DNA of 64,000 nucleotides from Thiothrix caldifontis (GCF_900107695.1 NZ_FNQP01000019.1:1-64000); one strand, 5' to 3'. Positions 53,563 to 64,000 are shown, counted from the stretch's first letter. Made by a program: numbers and translations. The notes: generated by a model not told the origin, from the sequence alone.

Positions 53563-56500
53563 TTATTCGAATTCGACGACCAAATCACCCTGCTCGACTA
53601 ACTCACCCGCCTGCAAGTGAACCTTCTTCACCTTACCCGCTTCTGGCGCAGTAATCGTCGTTTCCATCTTCATCGCCTCAATGACAAACAGCGGTGCATT
53701 CTGCTCCACTTCATCGCCCGCCTTGACCATGATGGCAGAGAGCTTACCCTGCAACGACGTACCGACTTCATTCGGGTCAACCGCTTTCCGATTGGTAGCA
53801 CGAGTCGGCTTCACCGACAAATCACGGATTTGCACCGCCCGGATTTGCCCGTTGAAGTCAAACGTCACGCCACACATACCGTTCTCATCCGTCGGTGAAC
53901 GATACAACAAGCGGATAATCAGTACCTTACCGCGCCCCAAATCAACCAGCACTTCCTCGTTCAGCTTGAGACCGTAGAAGAATAGCGAAGTCGGCAAATG
54001 GCTAATTTCGCCGTATTCCTGCTGATGCTTGTAAAAGTCGCGGAATACCGCCGGATACATGGTGAACGACAGGAAATCGAGGAACGTTTGCTCAGGGTCA
54101 AACTCTTGCTTAAATGCCTCAAATGCCGCATCCAAATCCACCGGCTTCAAGTGATCATTCGGGCGACCCGTGTACGGCTTCTCGCCTTTGAGGATAATGT
54201 CGCTCAACGTCTTAGGGAAACCGCCGGGCACTTGCCCCAATCCGCCTTTGAACAAGTCGATCACGGAATCAGGAAACGCCAAGGTGCGCCCACGTTCCAT
54301 CACATCCTGCTCGGTCAAACCGTTGGAAGTCATGTAAATCGCCATATCGCCGACGACTTTGGACGACGGGGTAACTTTCACAATGTCACCAAACATGCGG
54401 TTGACAACAGCGTAGTTTTCCTTCACTTCCTCAAACTTGTGTTCCAAGCCCAGCGCAATTGCTTGCGGACGCAGGTTGGAATATTGACCACCCGGAATTT
54501 CGTGGTTGTACACTTCCGCCGTGCCTGCTTTCAAACCAGACTCAAACGGGTAGTACATTTCGCGTACATCTTCCCAATAATTGGCGTAAGCATTCAACGA
54601 CTTGAGGTTGTACGGCTGTTCACGCGGCTGACCTTCCATCGCCGCAATCAACGAATTCAGGTTGACCTGCGAAGTCAGACCCGACATGGAACTCATGCAA
54701 CCATCCACAATATCCACACCCGCCTCAATCGCTTTCAGCAAGGTAGCGGATTGAATCGAGGCGGTGTCATGCGTGTGCAAATGAATCGGAATACCAACCG
54801 TTTCTTTCAACGCGGTAATCAACGTCGTCGCCGCATACGGCTTCAACACACCGGCCATATCCTTGACCGCCAGCATGTGCGCACCGGCATCTTCCAACTG
54901 CTTCGCCAAATCCAGGTAATATTGCAGGTTGAACTTATTTACTGGGTCTTTGTTCAGCACATCGCCGGTATAGCAAATCGTGCCTTCCGCAATCCCGCCA
55001 GTACGTTCGCGCACGCACTGAATGGATTTGCGCATCCCTTCAATCCAGTTCAACGAATCAAAAATACGGAACACGTCGATACCGTTTTCCCATGACTTTT
55101 CAATGAAAGCTTCCACCACATTGTCGGGGTAGGCGGTATAACCCACCGCATTCGAGCCACGGAACAACATTTGGAACAAGATGTTAGGAATCGCTTCACG
55201 CAATTGCTTGAGACGATCCCAAGGGCATTCGTGCAAAAAGCGCATCGCCACATCAAACGTCGCTCCACCCCACAATTCCAACGAGAACAATTGCGGGTGA
55301 TTCTTGGCAAAACCTTCAGCGATTTTCATCATATCGTCGGTACGCACACGGGTTGCCAGCAAGGACTGGTGCGCATCACGTAAGGTGGTATCGGTATAGA
55401 AAATATTAGGCTGGTCTTTCACCCATTGGCAGAATTTTTCTGCGCCCATCTCATCCAGCAAGTTTTTGCTGCCCTTCGGGTATGCGCCTAGCTTGTCGAA
55501 AGCGGGAATGATCGGCTTGCGGAAATGCTTGTTAGGGTCGACGTATTTCACGTCTGGGTTACCGTTGACGGTGACATTGCCGATGAATTTCAGCGTTTTT
55601 GTGCCACGGTCAAAGCGCAACGCGGTGTGGAACAGTTCCGGGTGGTTGTCGATGAACGTGACCGCACACTTGCCCGTGGTAAACACCTCATGTTGCAACA
55701 CGTTTTCGAGGAAACCGATGTTGGTTTTCACCCCACGGATACGGAATTCCTGCAAAGCACGTAAGTTACGGTTAGCGGCACCTTCCAGCGTGCGTCCCCA
55801 GGTCGTCACTTTGACCAGCATGGAGTCGAAGAACGGCGATACTTTTGCACCGGGATAAGCCGCACCCGCATCCAGACGCACGCCGAAACCGCCACTGCTG
55901 CGGTACGCAATAATCGTACCGTAATCCGGTTTGAAACCGTTTTCAGGATCTTCCGTGGTGATGCGGCACTGTACTGCGTAACCGTTGCATTCGACTGACT
56001 CTTGTGAAGGAATACCGATTTCGGGGTCATCCAGTCGTGCTCCGCCTGCGATCAAAATCTGGCTACGCACAATGTCGATGCCGGTAATTTCTTCGGTGAT
56101 GGTGTGTTCCACCTGCACACGCGGGTTCACTTCGATGAAGTAAATGCGCTCGTCTTTGTCGACCAGGAATTCAACGGTGCCCGCGCAGGAATAATCCACG
56201 TGGCGGGTAATTGCCAGCGCGTATTTATACAGATTTTCGCGGGTTTCATCTTTCAAACTGGTGCTGGGCGCAACTTCCACCACTTTCTGGAAGCGGCGTT
56301 GCACCGAGCAATCACGCTCGTACAAATGCACCAGATTACCGTGCGTATCACCCAAAATCTGGATTTCGATGTGCTTGGGTGAGTCGATGTACTTTTCGAG
56401 GAAAACGGTATTGTCGCCGAACGCTTTCAGGGCTTCGTTACGCGCATCGTGGTACGCACCTTCCAATTGCGACGGGTCACGCAAGACGCGCATTCCCCGC

Positions 56501-57006
56501 CCACCACCGCCTGCTGCGGCTTTCAGCATTAATGGATAGCCAATGCGGTCGGCTTCACGACGTGCGATGTCCACGGTATCCAGTGGTTCGCGGCTGTCTT
56601 CAATGACGGGCAAACCGGCAGTGATGGCGTTTTCTTTCGCGGCAACTTTGTCCCCTAAACGCTGCATCGCTTCAGGGGTAGGCCCCACAAAAATAATGCC
56701 TGCTTCGCGACAACGCTTGGCAAATTGCACGTTTTCAGACAAGAAGCCGTAACCGGGGTGAATCGCGTCAACATGGTGACGCTTGGCAGTTTCAATAATG
56801 GCTTCAATATCGAGGTAGGGTTTGAGCGGTTCGTCGTCTTTGCCGATCTGATAGGCTTCGTCAGCCTTGTAGCGGTGCGGTGAGAAACGGTCTTCGTAGG
56901 TGTAGATGGAAACCGTACACAGCTTGAGTTCGGCTGCTGCACGCAGGATACGGATCGCAATTTCGCCACGGTTGGCGACCAGAAGTTTCTTGATTGAGCG
57001 GGTCAT
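53563..57006 (-). CDS. pyc: Pyruvate carboxylase
   Basis: This encodes a 1147-residue single-chain pyruvate carboxylase, which makes oxaloacetate from pyruvate, bicarbonate and ATP. Domain order: biotin carboxylase (V-A-N-R-G-E-I-A-I-R and the ATP-grasp loop A-A-G-G-G-G-R-G-M-R), carboxyltransferase barrel (T-D-T-T-L-R-D-A-H-Q-S), allosteric/PYC_OADA region, and a C-terminal biotinyl domain with the biotin Lys in E-A-M-K-M-E-T. ATG 57006 has AAGG 8 bases upstream; the frame is open back to 57081. It is 115 bp after thyA on the same strand. It provides anaplerotic carbon for TCA intermediates. Confidence 0.97.
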   Translation of the reverse strand: MTRSIKKLLVANRGEIAIRILRAAAELKLCTVSIYTYEDRFSPHRYKADEAYQIGKDDEPLKPYLDIEAIIETAKRHHVDAIHPGYGFLSENVQFAKRCREAGIIFVGPTPEAMQRLGDKVAAKENAITAGLPVIEDSREPLDTVDIARREADRIGYPLMLKAAAGGGGRGMRVLRDPSQLEGAYHDARNEALKAFGDNTVFLEKYIDSPKHIEIQILGDTHGNLVHLYERDCSVQRRFQKVVEVAPSTSLKDETRENLYKYALAITRHVDYSCAGTVEFLVDKDERIYFIEVNPRVQVEHTITEEITGIDIVRSQILIAGGARLDDPEIGIPSQESVECNGYAVQCRITTEDPENGFKPDYGTIIAYRSSGGFGVRLDAGAAYPGAKVSPFFDSMLVKVTTWGRTLEGAANRNLRALQEFRIRGVKTNIGFLENVLQHEVFTTGKCAVTFIDNHPELFHTALRFDRGTKTLKFIGNVTVNGNPDVKYVDPNKHFRKPIIPAFDKLGAYPKGSKNLLDEMGAEKFCQWVKDQPNIFYTDTTLRDAHQSLLATRVRTDDMMKIAEGFAKNHPQLFSLELWGGATFDVAMRFLHECPWDRLKQLREAIPNILFQMLFRGSNAVGYTAYPDNVVEAFIEKSWENGIDVFRIFDSLNWIEGMRKSIQCVRERTGGIAEGTICYTGDVLNKDPVNKFNLQYYLDLAKQLEDAGAHMLAVKDMAGVLKPYAATTLITALKETVGIPIHLHTHDTASIQSATLLKAIEAGVDIVDGCMSSMSGLTSQVNLNSLIAAMEGQPREQPYNLKSLNAYANYWEDVREMYYPFESGLKAGTAEVYNHEIPGGQYSNLRPQAIALGLEHKFEEVKENYAVVNRMFGDIVKVTPSSKVVGDMAIYMTSNGLTEQDVMERGRTLAFPDSVIDLFKGGLGQVPGGFPKTLSDIILKGEKPYTGRPNDHLKPVDLDAAFEAFKQEFDPEQTFLDFLSFTMYPAVFRDFYKHQQEYGEISHLPTSLFFYGLKLNEEVLVDLGRGKVLIIRLLYRSPTDENGMCGVTFDFNGQIRAVQIRDLSVKPTRATNRKAVDPNEVGTSLQGKLSAIMVKAGDEVEQNAPLFVIEAMKMETTITAPEAGKVKKVHLQAGELVEQGDLVVEFE

Positions 57007-57121
57007 GGAACTACCTTCGATAAGAGTGGAATGGGTTGCCATTAACGGTGGGCTAGGTGTGGAACTTGAGCGTATCCACACTATTATTATGCCAATAGTT
57101 TGCGTGAGTGGGCGGCGCTAG

Positions 57122-57916
57122 TCAAACCGCTATTGGTGCTTTAATCAGCGGATGGTGTTCGTAACCGACCAATTCAAAGTCGTCGTAGGTAAAAGCGAAC
57201 AAATCGGTCACTGCGGGGTTCAATTTCATCTGCGGTAATGGGTACGGTTCGCGACTCAATTGCAGTTCCACTTGCTCCAAATGGTTGGAATACAAGTGTG
57301 CATCCCCCAGCGTGTGAATAAATTCGCCGGGTTGCAACCCCGTGACCTGCGCCACCATCATGGTCAATAATGCGTAGGAGGCAATATTGAACGGCACACC
57401 AAGGAAAATATCCGCACTGCGCTGGTACAACTGACAAGACAGCTTGCCTTCCGCCACATAAAACTGGAAAAAGGCATGGCACGGCGGTAGCGCCATATTA
57501 TCCACATCCGCCACATTCCACGCGCTGACGATAATGCGGCGCGAATCGGGGTTGGTTTTCAATTGCTGGATAATTTGGGCAATTTGGTCAATATGCCGCC
57601 CGTCAGGGGTAGGCCAGTTGCGCCACTGATAGCCGTAAACCGGCCCCAGTTCACCGCTTTCATCCGCCCATTCATCCCAAATACTGACACTGTTTTCTTT
57701 CAAATAGCGAATGTTGGTATCGCCTTTGAGAAACCACAGCAACTCATGGATGATCGAGCGCAAATGCAACTTTTTGGTGGTGACGAGCGGAAACCCTGCA
57801 CTCAAATCAAAACGCATCTGATAGCCGAATACCGATACCGTGCCCGTGCCCGTGCGGTCGGCTTTGACAACACCGTGATCACGCACATGGCGCATTAAAT
57901 CGAGGTATTGCTTCAT
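57122..57916 (-). CDS. thyA: Thymidylate synthase
   Basis: This encodes a 264-residue ThyA, the exact length of E. coli ThyA. It methylates dUMP with methylene-tetrahydrofolate. The catalytic Cys is in [10 protein letters not shown], with [12 protein letters not shown] and the C-terminal A-P-I-A-V. Its start overlaps the lgt stop (ATGA), the usual lgt-thyA order of gammaproteobacteria. Confidence 0.98.
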   Translation of the reverse strand: MKQYLDLMRHVRDHGVVKADRTGTGTVSVFGYQMRFDLSAGFPLVTTKKLHLRSIIHELLWFLKGDTNIRYLKENSVSIWDEWADESGELGPVYGYQWRNWPTPDGRHIDQIAQIIQQLKTNPDSRRIIVSAWNVADVDNMALPPCHAFFQFYVAEGKLSCQLYQRSADIFLGVPFNIASYALLTMMVAQVTGLQPGEFIHTLGDAHLYSNHLEQVELQLSREPYPLPQMKLNPAVTDLFAFTYDDFELVGYEHHPLIKAPIAV

Positions 57917-58698
57917 CCCTTAGCCTTCTTATACGCAAACCACATGAACAACAAACCGAGCAGAATCATCGGCACACTCAACACTTGCCCCTGCGTGACC
58001 CAACCCCACGCTACATAACCGAGTTGCGCATCCGGTTCACGCACAAATTCCACAATAATCCGCGCCATGCCGTAGCCGACAAGAAATAAGCCAGAAATTG
58101 CTCCCACCGGCGGCGAACGCTTCCGAAACCAATTCAGCACGAGGAATAGCACCAAACCTTCGAGGAATGCCTGATAAAGCTGTGAAGGATGCCGCACGAT
58201 ATTATCCACTTGTGGGAACACCATACCCCACGGCACATCCGTCGCTCTGCCCCACAATTCGCCATTGATGAAATTGCCGATACGCCCTGCACCCAAGCCA
58301 ATCGGTACGAGTGGCGCTACAAAATCACTGACTTGAAAGAAATTCAGCTTCCAACGCCGCGCCAGCAAAAACATTGCCAGAATTACTCCCAGCAAACCGC
58401 CGTGGAAACTCATGCCGCCGTCCCAAATCTGAAATAACGACATCGGGTCAGACAAAAAACCTTTCAGGTTATAAAACAGCATGTAACCGATGCGACCACC
58501 GGCAACCACACCAATCGCCCCCCAGAACATCATGTCATCCACCCGATCCGGGTTCATGACACTGTTTGGTTCTTTGGAACGCATTTTGCCAATAAACAGA
58601 AAACCAAGGAAACCAATCACATACATCAACCCGTACCAATGCACTTGCAAAGGGCCAAGTGCTATCGCCACGGGGTCAAATTGAGGGTGTACCAACAT
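57913..58698 (-). CDS. lgt: Prolipoprotein diacylglyceryl transferase
   Basis: This encodes a 261-residue polytopic membrane enzyme that moves diacylglycerol from phosphatidylglycerol to the lipobox cysteine of prolipoproteins. Lgt signature parts are [15 protein letters not shown] and the [14 protein letters not shown] loop, which holds the catalytic Arg. Seven hydrophobic helices can be traced. It is coupled to thyA by a 4-bp overlap and sits 20 bp after trpC. Confidence 0.97.
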   Translation of the reverse strand: MLVHPQFDPVAIALGPLQVHWYGLMYVIGFLGFLFIGKMRSKEPNSVMNPDRVDDMMFWGAIGVVAGGRIGYMLFYNLKGFLSDPMSLFQIWDGGMSFHGGLLGVILAMFLLARRWKLNFFQVSDFVAPLVPIGLGAGRIGNFINGELWGRATDVPWGMVFPQVDNIVRHPSQLYQAFLEGLVLFLVLNWFRKRSPPVGAISGLFLVGYGMARIIVEFVREPDAQLGYVAWGWVTQGQVLSVPMILLGLLFMWFAYKKAKG

Positions 58699-58718
58699 GG
58701 GTTATCTCTACTTGCTTG

Positions 58719-59513
58719 CTAGAAAAATAAGTTATGGAGTTCTGTACCGGGGTCATCTGCCCGCATAAAGGCTTCGCCGACCAGAAACGCATTGACACCA
58801 TGATCGCGCATCAGCTTGACATCAGCAGGCGCGTGAATGCTGCTTTCTGTGACCAGCAACACGTCTTGCGGTACATCGGGTAGCAGCTCAATGGTAGTTT
58901 GCAGGGATGTCTCAAAAGTACGCAAATTGCGGTTATTGATGCCGATCAGTGGCGCATTGAGACGCAAGGCACGCCCAAGTTCATCCTTGTCATGCACTTC
59001 AATCAGCGCATCCATGCCCAGTTCCATTGCCAGCGCGTACAGATCCGTCATCTGTGCGTCAGCCAATGCTGCCACGATCAGCAAGATGCAATCTGCGCCG
59101 ATGGCACGCGCTTCGTATACCTGATAACGATCAACGATGAAATCTTTACGAATAACGGGCAGTTGGCACGCCGCACGTGCTGCTTGCAAATAACTTTCGC
59201 TGCCTTGAAAGTATTGCGCATCGGTCAACACCGACAAACACGCCGCACCGCCGCGCTCGTAACTCGCCGCAATCGCAGGCGGATCGAAATCCGCACGAAT
59301 CAGCCCTTTGCTCGGAGATGCCTTTTTAATTTCCGCAATCACCGCCGATTCACCTGCTGCAATCCGGCGACGCATAGCCTGCTCGAAACCCCGCACCGGT
59401 GAAGCGTGCACCACATCTGCCTGTAATTGCGCCAGACTACGCACCGCAGAACGTGCCGCGATTTCTTCCTGCTTAGTACGCAGGATTTTTTTCAAAATAT
59501 CAGGGGTACTCAT
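58719..59513 (-). CDS. trpC: Indole-3-glycerol phosphate synthase
   Basis: This encodes a 264-residue monofunctional TrpC barrel that closes the indole ring in tryptophan synthesis. Landmarks are [33 protein letters not shown] and [11 protein letters not shown]. Its ATG overlaps the trpD stop by one base (TGATG), so the two are translationally coupled. It is not fused to trpF, unlike the E. coli enzyme. Confidence 0.97.
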   Translation of the reverse strand: MSTPDILKKILRTKQEEIAARSAVRSLAQLQADVVHASPVRGFEQAMRRRIAAGESAVIAEIKKASPSKGLIRADFDPPAIAASYERGGAACLSVLTDAQYFQGSESYLQAARAACQLPVIRKDFIVDRYQVYEARAIGADCILLIVAALADAQMTDLYALAMELGMDALIEVHDKDELGRALRLNAPLIGINNRNLRTFETSLQTTIELLPDVPQDVLLVTESSIHAPADVKLMRDHGVNAFLVGEAFMRADDPGTELHNLFF

Positions 59514-60535
59514 CAGGCATCAAAACTGTTGGTTAGGTCAATCAATTGCTGCAAACGCACAACGGCTGCACCGGAATCCAGCACTTGCTGGGCTTTAGCA
59601 ACACCAGCGGCATGGCTATCCGCCAGACCTGCCACATAAATTGCCGCACCCGCATTCAAGCACACAATGTCACGCGCTGTGCCTTGTTCACCAGCGAACA
59701 CGCGCTGAATCAATCGCAAACTTTCTTGCGCCGTTTCCACCCGCACACTGTCGAGGCTGGACTGCTGCACACCCATATCTTCAGGTTGGATGGTGTATTC
59801 GGTGATCACCCCATCCTTCAACTCCGCCACGAAGGTAAGCGCAGCAGTGCTGATTTCATCCAAACCGTCGGCGGCGTGTACTACCATCACATGCTTGCTG
59901 CCCAAGTTTTTCAGCACTTCCGCCATTGGGCGCACCCAATGTTGATCGAATACGCCCAACACTTGATTGGGGGCATTCGCTGGATTCGACATCGGCCCCA
60001 ACAAGTTGAATATAGTGCGAACACCCAACTCGCGACGGGGCGCACTAGCGTGCCCCATCGCACCATGATGTTTTTGTGCAAACAAGAACCCCACGCCCAA
60101 GGTGTTAATGCAATGTGCCACCTGTTCAGGCGTAATGTTGAGGTTCACGCCCGCTGCTTCCAGCACATCCGCACTGCCGGATTTGCTGGAAATCGAACGG
60201 TTGCCATGCTTAGCGACTCGCGCCCCCGCTGCGGCGGCAACAAACGCACTCGCGGTGGAAATATTAAACGTGCCAGAGGAATCTCCCCCCGTACCACAGG
60301 TATCCACCAGATGCTCCGGCGACACCTCAACGCGCGTCGCTAATTCGCGCATCACGCTGGCAGCCGCACTGATTTCGGTAACGGTTTCGCCACGCATCCG
60401 TAAACCGATCAGAAACCCGCCGATTTGTGCGGGAGTCGCCTGACCTGTCATGATGGTACGCATCGCATCTGTCATTTCTTCGGTGGAAAATGAACCGTTT
60501 TCCGTGATCTTACGTATATATTTTTGCAATTCCAT
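59513..60535 (-). CDS. trpD: Anthranilate phosphoribosyltransferase
   Basis: This encodes a 340-residue TrpD that joins anthranilate to phosphoribosyl pyrophosphate. The PRPP loop is [18 protein letters not shown], followed by K-H-G-N-R and H-H-G-A-M-G-H-A. It is the stand-alone form without the TrpG amidotransferase; trpG and trpE are not in the window. ATG 60535 matches the family start, with a weak ribosome binding site. The frame is open to 60604 without support. It is first in the trpD-trpC-lgt-thyA run. Confidence 0.96.
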   Translation of the reverse strand: MELQKYIRKITENGSFSTEEMTDAMRTIMTGQATPAQIGGFLIGLRMRGETVTEISAAASVMRELATRVEVSPEHLVDTCGTGGDSSGTFNISTASAFVAAAAGARVAKHGNRSISSKSGSADVLEAAGVNLNITPEQVAHCINTLGVGFLFAQKHHGAMGHASAPRRELGVRTIFNLLGPMSNPANAPNQVLGVFDQHWVRPMAEVLKNLGSKHVMVVHAADGLDEISTAALTFVAELKDGVITEYTIQPEDMGVQQSSLDSVRVETAQESLRLIQRVFAGEQGTARDIVCLNAGAAIYVAGLADSHAAGVAKAQQVLDSGAAVVRLQQLIDLTNSFDA

Positions 60536-60622
60536 GAAATCTGCTTGATTCTTGCTAAGATAAGGATGGATGAATGCTAACATGAAACAGTCTTTTGTGT
60601 TCACTACTGAAAGAGGTGCCTT

Positions 60623-60811
60623 ATGGAAAAGAACGTTGGCAGCATGGATAGAAATATCCGTTTCGGGGCAGGCGCTGTTCTGCTGATTTGGGGTTTAGTG
60701 TTCAAGGGTGGTTTCCTACTGATCCTGATTGGGATTGCACTGTTAGCCACTGGCTATCTGAACTTCTGCCCAGCTTATAAATTGATTGGCATGAATACCG
60801 ATAAGAAATAA
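60623..60811 (+). CDS. DUF2892 (YgaP-like) small membrane protein
   Basis: This encodes 62 residues. [10 protein letters not shown] opens the DUF2892 pattern, two membrane helices follow ([10 protein letters not shown] and [12 protein letters not shown]), and it closes with [12 protein letters not shown]. The family also forms the membrane part of YgaP sulfurtransferases and is common in sulfur metabolism contexts. AGAGG lies shortly before ATG 60623. It is divergent from trpD. Confidence 0.88.
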   Translation: MEKNVGSMDRNIRFGAGAVLLIWGLVFKGGFLLILIGIALLATGYLNFCPAYKLIGMNTDKK

Positions 60812-60902
60812 GTCGATTTCTACTGCGCTGGCTAGCGTCATTTGCCGCTAGCTGGTCAGTGTGCGATATTCGCTACCATTTTTAGAATGGATAGTTTGCA
60901 CC

Positions 60903-61586
60903 ATGATCATCAAACCCAGTGAACATCCCGGTTCACACGAGCGTCATTTACTCCGCAAAGCCAGCAATCCGCTGTTCCCCAACGCCCCCACGCTGGACGA
61001 TGACAACCTCATCGACGCACAACGGCTGGATCACGAAGCCCTACAAACTTTCAACACCGAATTCCGCGCTTTGTTGGAAAAAACCACTTCACTAACGGGT
61101 AATGTTGAAAGCGAGGTGATTTTGCAGCTCAAGGATCGGCTGGATCGGGCGTATGAAACCGCCTCTAGCATTGGTGGCAATACCACTGCCATGAAAGGAG
61201 CGATTCGCAAATTGCTGGGCTTTATGATGGCGAGCGTGCGCCGTGGTGCAGGCAATGATGCGCACGCACACCTAGAGCTTGATCAGGAAGAAACGGCGCG
61301 TGAAGCCCATTTTGCCTTGCTGGATGCGTCATTAGTGGCAGATTTGTTACACCCCGAATCCCCGATTCACCCCGATGAACTCGTGCCTACCTTACTGTCT
61401 GCCGACAAGGATGAGCTGCAATTAGCCCTGCAAATGTTCGACGAAGTACAACTGCTGGCGATTTTAAGCCAAGGTGCAGCACTGCTGGAACAATTACAGG
61501 GCGAAGGCGTGAATGTCAGTCTTCCGCAGGAAAAACTGGCATTTATACAAGGGTATGCGGAATTTGCGGGCGGATTGTCGCCCTAA
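60903..61586 (+). CDS. Hypothetical soluble protein
   Basis: This encodes about 227 residues: an acidic, mostly helical, soluble protein without signal peptide or membrane helix. Segments such as [17 protein letters not shown] and [21 protein letters not shown] recur in no family I recognise. ATG 60903 is preferred to a frame-open region from 60861. It ends 4 bp inside the convergent miaB gene. The steady codon use indicates a real gene. Confidence 0.7.
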   Translation: MIIKPSEHPGSHERHLLRKASNPLFPNAPTLDDDNLIDAQRLDHEALQTFNTEFRALLEKTTSLTGNVESEVILQLKDRLDRAYETASSIGGNTTAMKGAIRKLLGFMMASVRRGAGNDAHAHLELDQEETAREAHFALLDASLVADLLHPESPIHPDELVPTLLSADKDELQLALQMFDEVQLLAILSQGAALLEQLQGEGVNVSLPQEKLAFIQGYAEFAGGLSP

Positions 61587-62947
61587 GCAACCGCTTCCAT
61601 CACCATCCGCCCAACCTCACTTTCCACCGCGACGATTTCGCCGCGCAAGGAATTCGGTTGGGCTTCGGTGATGCGCACATCCACAAACCGACCAATCAAG
61701 TTCGGCTGCCCATCGAAATTCACCACGCGATTATTCTCAGTACGCCCCGCCATTTGCTCATGCTTGCGGGAAGGCCGCTCCACCAATACCCGTTGCACCG
61801 TGCCGACCATTGCCGCGCTGATCGCGTTAGCTTGCGCCAGAATGCGGGTTTGCAAGTGTTGCAAGCGGTCTTTTTTCACCGATTGCGGCACATCATCCGG
61901 CAAGCTCGCAGCGGGTGTGCCGGGGCGTTGGCTGTAGATAAAGCTGAAACTCAGGTCGAAGTTCATCTCTGCAATCAGCTTCATAGTATCGGCAAAATCC
62001 TGCTCGGTTTCACCTGGGAAGCCGATAATAAAGTCGGATGACAGGCTCAAATCGGGGCGAATCTTGCGTAATTTGCGAATTTTAGCTTTGTATTCAATTG
62101 CCATGTGATTGCGCTTCATCGCCATCAAAATCCGGTCAGAACCGCTTTGCACGGGCAAGTGTAAATGGCTGACTAACTCCGGCACATCCGCGTACACCTC
62201 AATCAAACTATCGTTGAATTCATTAGGGTGTGAGGTGGTGTAACGGATGCGATCAATTCCATCGACCGCTGCCACGAAAGTAATCAAGGTCGCTAAATCA
62301 GCAATTGAGCCGTCGTGCATTTTGCCGCGATACGCATTCACGTTTTGCCCCAACAAATTGACTTCGCGCACCCCTTGCGTCGCGAGTTGCGCCACTTCGG
62401 TAATCACATCATCAAAGGGGCGCGAAATTTCTTCACCACGGGTGTAAGGCACCACACAGAAGGTGCAATATTTACTGCAACCCTCCATCACCGACACAAA
62501 CGCAGTCGGGCCTTCAGCACGCGGTTCTGGCAAGTTGTCGAATTTTTCGATTTCGGGGAAAGAAATATCCACCACCGCATGGTGTTCGGTGCGTACTTGG
62601 CGAATCATGTCCGGCAAGCGGTGCAAGGTTTGCGGGCCAAATACCACATCCACCACCGGTGCACGTTGGCGTAAGGCTTCACCCTCTTGACTCGCCACGC
62701 AACCGCCGACACCAATCACAATGTGCGGATTTTTATCTTTAAGCTTTTTCCAGCGCCCCAATTGCGAGAACACTTTTTCCTGCGCTTTTTCGCGGATTGA
62801 ACAGGTATTCATCAGCAGCACATCAGCTTCTGCGGGGTTATCAGTGAGTTCCATGCCCTGCGCATGATGCAACACGTCCAGCATCTTGGCTGAATCGTAC
62901 TCGTTCATTTGACATCCGTGGGTTTCGATAAAAATTTTGCCTGCCAT
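61583..62947 (-). CDS. miaB: tRNA-2-methylthio-N6-dimethylallyladenosine synthase
   Basis: This encodes a 454-residue MiaB, the radical-SAM methylthiotransferase that modifies A37 of tRNAs reading UNN codons. The N-terminal auxiliary-cluster cysteines are in T-H-G-C-Q-M-N, M-N-T-C-S-I-R and G-G-C-V-A-S. The radical-SAM cluster is [13 protein letters not shown] domain ends the protein. The start is ATG 62947. The gene is convergent with the hypothetical gene and divergent from the SH3b gene. Confidence 0.97.
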   Translation of the reverse strand: MAGKIFIETHGCQMNEYDSAKMLDVLHHAQGMELTDNPAEADVLLMNTCSIREKAQEKVFSQLGRWKKLKDKNPHIVIGVGGCVASQEGEALRQRAPVVDVVFGPQTLHRLPDMIRQVRTEHHAVVDISFPEIEKFDNLPEPRAEGPTAFVSVMEGCSKYCTFCVVPYTRGEEISRPFDDVITEVAQLATQGVREVNLLGQNVNAYRGKMHDGSIADLATLITFVAAVDGIDRIRYTTSHPNEFNDSLIEVYADVPELVSHLHLPVQSGSDRILMAMKRNHMAIEYKAKIRKLRKIRPDLSLSSDFIIGFPGETEQDFADTMKLIAEMNFDLSFSFIYSQRPGTPAASLPDDVPQSVKKDRLQHLQTRILAQANAISAAMVGTVQRVLVERPSRKHEQMAGRTENNRVVNFDGQPNLIGRFVDVRITEAQPNSLRGEIVAVESEVGRMVMEAVA

Positions 62948-63099
62948 TGTGTCCGTTCTATCCGTCGTGAAAGCGTGGGGAAACGCGCTATTATCCGCGC
63001 TCTGTTGAATGCAAACAACTTTTCGCGAAAACAGACTAAAATTGTGGGTGTAATGCCCGCGAGGGGCACTTTAATGAATAGAAATCGTAGGAATACACC

Positions 63100-63807
63100 A
63101 TGAAAACAGCTTCATTCTTTTCAGCATTGGCCTTAGCGCTGGCACTCAGCGTTTCCAGCGTGCAGGCGGCAACGGATGTGCACGTGGTCACCGGCGTGAA
63201 AGCAGGCGAATTCTTAAACATGCGGGCTGATGCTGGCACTAATAACAGCGTTATCGGTCGCATCCCACACAATGGTCAAGGCATTGTGACCACGGGTGAA
63301 GAGAAAAAAGTCGGTAGCACCGTCTGGGCAAAAATTTACTGGAAAGGCGTCGGTGGCTGGGTCAACAAACGTTATTTATTGCCAGAAGATCAAGCAGCGA
63401 GTGCACCACCCGCACCAACGCCAGCGCCCGCTGCACCACCGGCGGTTATTGTACCACCGATCAAAGTTCCGTCTACTGTCACGCCACCGCCCGCTAAAGC
63501 TGCCAGCAGTACCTTGATGTGCAGTGGCACCGAACCCTTCTGGAACATCAACGTGACCGATACCCGTTTAAGCGTGAATATGATAGATGGCCCACAGTAC
63601 AGTGTTCCCGTTACCTTCCGTCAGACGTCTGCGAATAACGCGACAATCGCAGTCATCGCGGGCGTTGCAGGCACGAACAATACCCAAGCCTTTATGCAAA
63701 AAGTCAGTAGTTGCAGCGATGGCATGTCGGATACGAATTACCCGTATGCCATCACAGCGGTATTGAATAACCAGCGTGTGGTATCCGGCTGCTGCCGAGT
63801 GCAGTGA
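63100..63807 (+). CDS. Secreted SH3b protein with COG3650-like C-terminus
   Basis: This encodes 235 residues. A signal peptide (ending S-V-Q-A-A) is followed by a bacterial SH3 domain (G-E-F-L-N-M-R-A-D-A-G-T, G-V-G-G-W-V-N-K-R-Y-L). A linker of Pro/Ala repeats of about 45 residues and a C-terminal domain starting L-M-C-S-G-T-E-P-F-W-N-I come next; the last resembles COG3650 lipoprotein-like domains. Cys residues near the end (S-S-C-S-D-G and G-C-C-R-V-Q) may form disulfides. AGGA lies 8 bases before ATG 63100. It is probably a periplasmic cell-wall-binding protein of unknown role. Confidence 0.82.
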   Translation: MKTASFFSALALALALSVSSVQAATDVHVVTGVKAGEFLNMRADAGTNNSVIGRIPHNGQGIVTTGEEKKVGSTVWAKIYWKGVGGWVNKRYLLPEDQAASAPPAPTPAPAAPPAVIVPPIKVPSTVTPPPAKAASSTLMCSGTEPFWNINVTDTRLSVNMIDGPQYSVPVTFRQTSANNATIAVIAGVAGTNNTQAFMQKVSSCSDGMSDTNYPYAITAVLNNQRVVSGCCRVQ

Positions 63808-63813
63808 ACACCC

Positions 63814-63841
63814 ATGCCCCTCGCTGAAAAGTGAGGGGCAT
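63814..63841. terminator. Hairpin between convergent genes
   Basis: ATGCCCCTC (63814-63822) pairs perfectly with GAGGGGCAT (63833-63841) with a 10-nt loop. There is no T run on either strand, so it may be a weak or rho-assisted terminator shared by the two convergent genes. Confidence 0.45.
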
Positions 63842-63852
63842 AATGGAGCGCT

Positions 63853-64000
63853 TTACGCTTTCAGCAACGACAACGGCAACACCTGCAATAACCCACGCAA
63901 ATTCCAATAACCCGCCACCCCGACCAGCATACTGCCCAGCAATGTACCCATCAATAATGGCAACAGATTCAAATGCATGTCCAGATCAAACAGGTAATAA
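63853..64000 (-). CDS. FtsX-like ABC transporter permease, C-terminal end (partial)
   Basis: The minus strand from the right edge to a TAA at 63853-63855 encodes about 48 residues, including L-L-P-L-L-M-G-T-L-L-G-S-M-L-V-G-V-A-G and W-N-L-R-G-L-L-Q-V-L-P-L. This matches the last membrane helix and basic tail of FtsX/YbbP-type permeases of lipoprotein or exoprotein ABC exporters. The rest lies outside the window, so the assignment is moderate. Confidence 0.5.
   Translation of the reverse strand, partial: YYLFDLDMHLNLLPLLMGTLLGSMLVGVAGYWNLRGLLQVLPLSLLKA

Noticed and set aside
53998-55095. Long open frame on the plus strand (365 codons) inside pyc
   Set aside because: It is an antisense shadow of the strongly conserved pyruvate carboxylase frame; its composition is Arg/His-rich without domains.

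Overview
The window is chromosomal DNA from a gammaproteobacterium of roughly 50 percent GC. The best guess from gene content is a sheath- or filament-forming, sulfur-oxidising Thiothrix relative. Supporting signs are a DsrC-family protein, glutamate synthase, rpoD/dnaG, rpoS and thrC-hom-alaC of gammaproteobacterial type, an exopolysaccharide locus and a secreted GH9 glycosidase. No rRNA gene or species marker is present, so the genus is inference only.

Region 1 to 6147 is a mosaic accessory block lying against the 3' end of a CAU-anticodon tRNA, probably tRNA-Ile2. It holds the edge of a transposase, a DUF2857-like gene broken by an internally deleted ISAs1-type element, a higBA toxin-antitoxin operon with two matching operator palindromes, a translationally coupled triad of nuclease genes (YhcG-like PDDEXK, HNH, DEDDh exonuclease), and a truncated, frameshifted IS481-like transposase.

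Region 6148 to 28500 is mostly core. rpoD and dnaG are divergent from gltBD. A YqiA-like esterase follows, then a surface-polysaccharide locus (Wzc-like co-polymerase/kinase, FemAB-like protein, glycosyltransferase, polysaccharide deacetylase), a DUF457-like membrane protein, an alaC-hom-thrC operon, a Mth938-like protein and rpoS.

Region 28500 to 44600 carries envelope and stress functions: an ECF sigma factor operon with DUF3619- and DUF3106-like partners, a YpfJ-type zinc metallopeptidase, an aminotransferase, an M23 endopeptidase, and a gene-poor, highly structured 517-bp intergenic region. That region precedes a five-gene operon (34-residue membrane peptide, XpaC-like, TelA-like, SPFH-GYF and zinc-ribbon membrane proteins). 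A cysteine-less DsrC relative, an NlpC/P60 lipoprotein, a BON-LysM (Kbp-like) protein, a DUF937 protein, a gamma-glutamylcyclotransferase, and a MerR-B12-like regulator overlapping a DNA photolyase gene follow.

Region 44600 to 64000 has metH, a solitary Mrr-type restriction endonuclease, two divergent DUF3368/UPF0175-type toxin-antitoxin loci (one with its toxin deleted to a scar), the large secreted GH9 enzyme, pyruvate carboxylase, a trpD-trpC-lgt-thyA run, a DUF2892 membrane protein, an unrecognised gene, miaB, a secreted SH3b protein, and the 3' end of an FtsX-like ABC permease at the right edge.

The points most worth following are the nuclease triad, the XpaC/TelA/SPFH membrane-stress operon with its leader, the DsrC relative without redox cysteines, the photolyase-linked regulator with a degenerate cobalamin motif, and the toxin scar left beside an intact chimeric antitoxin. 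No CRISPR array, rRNA operon or prophage was seen.
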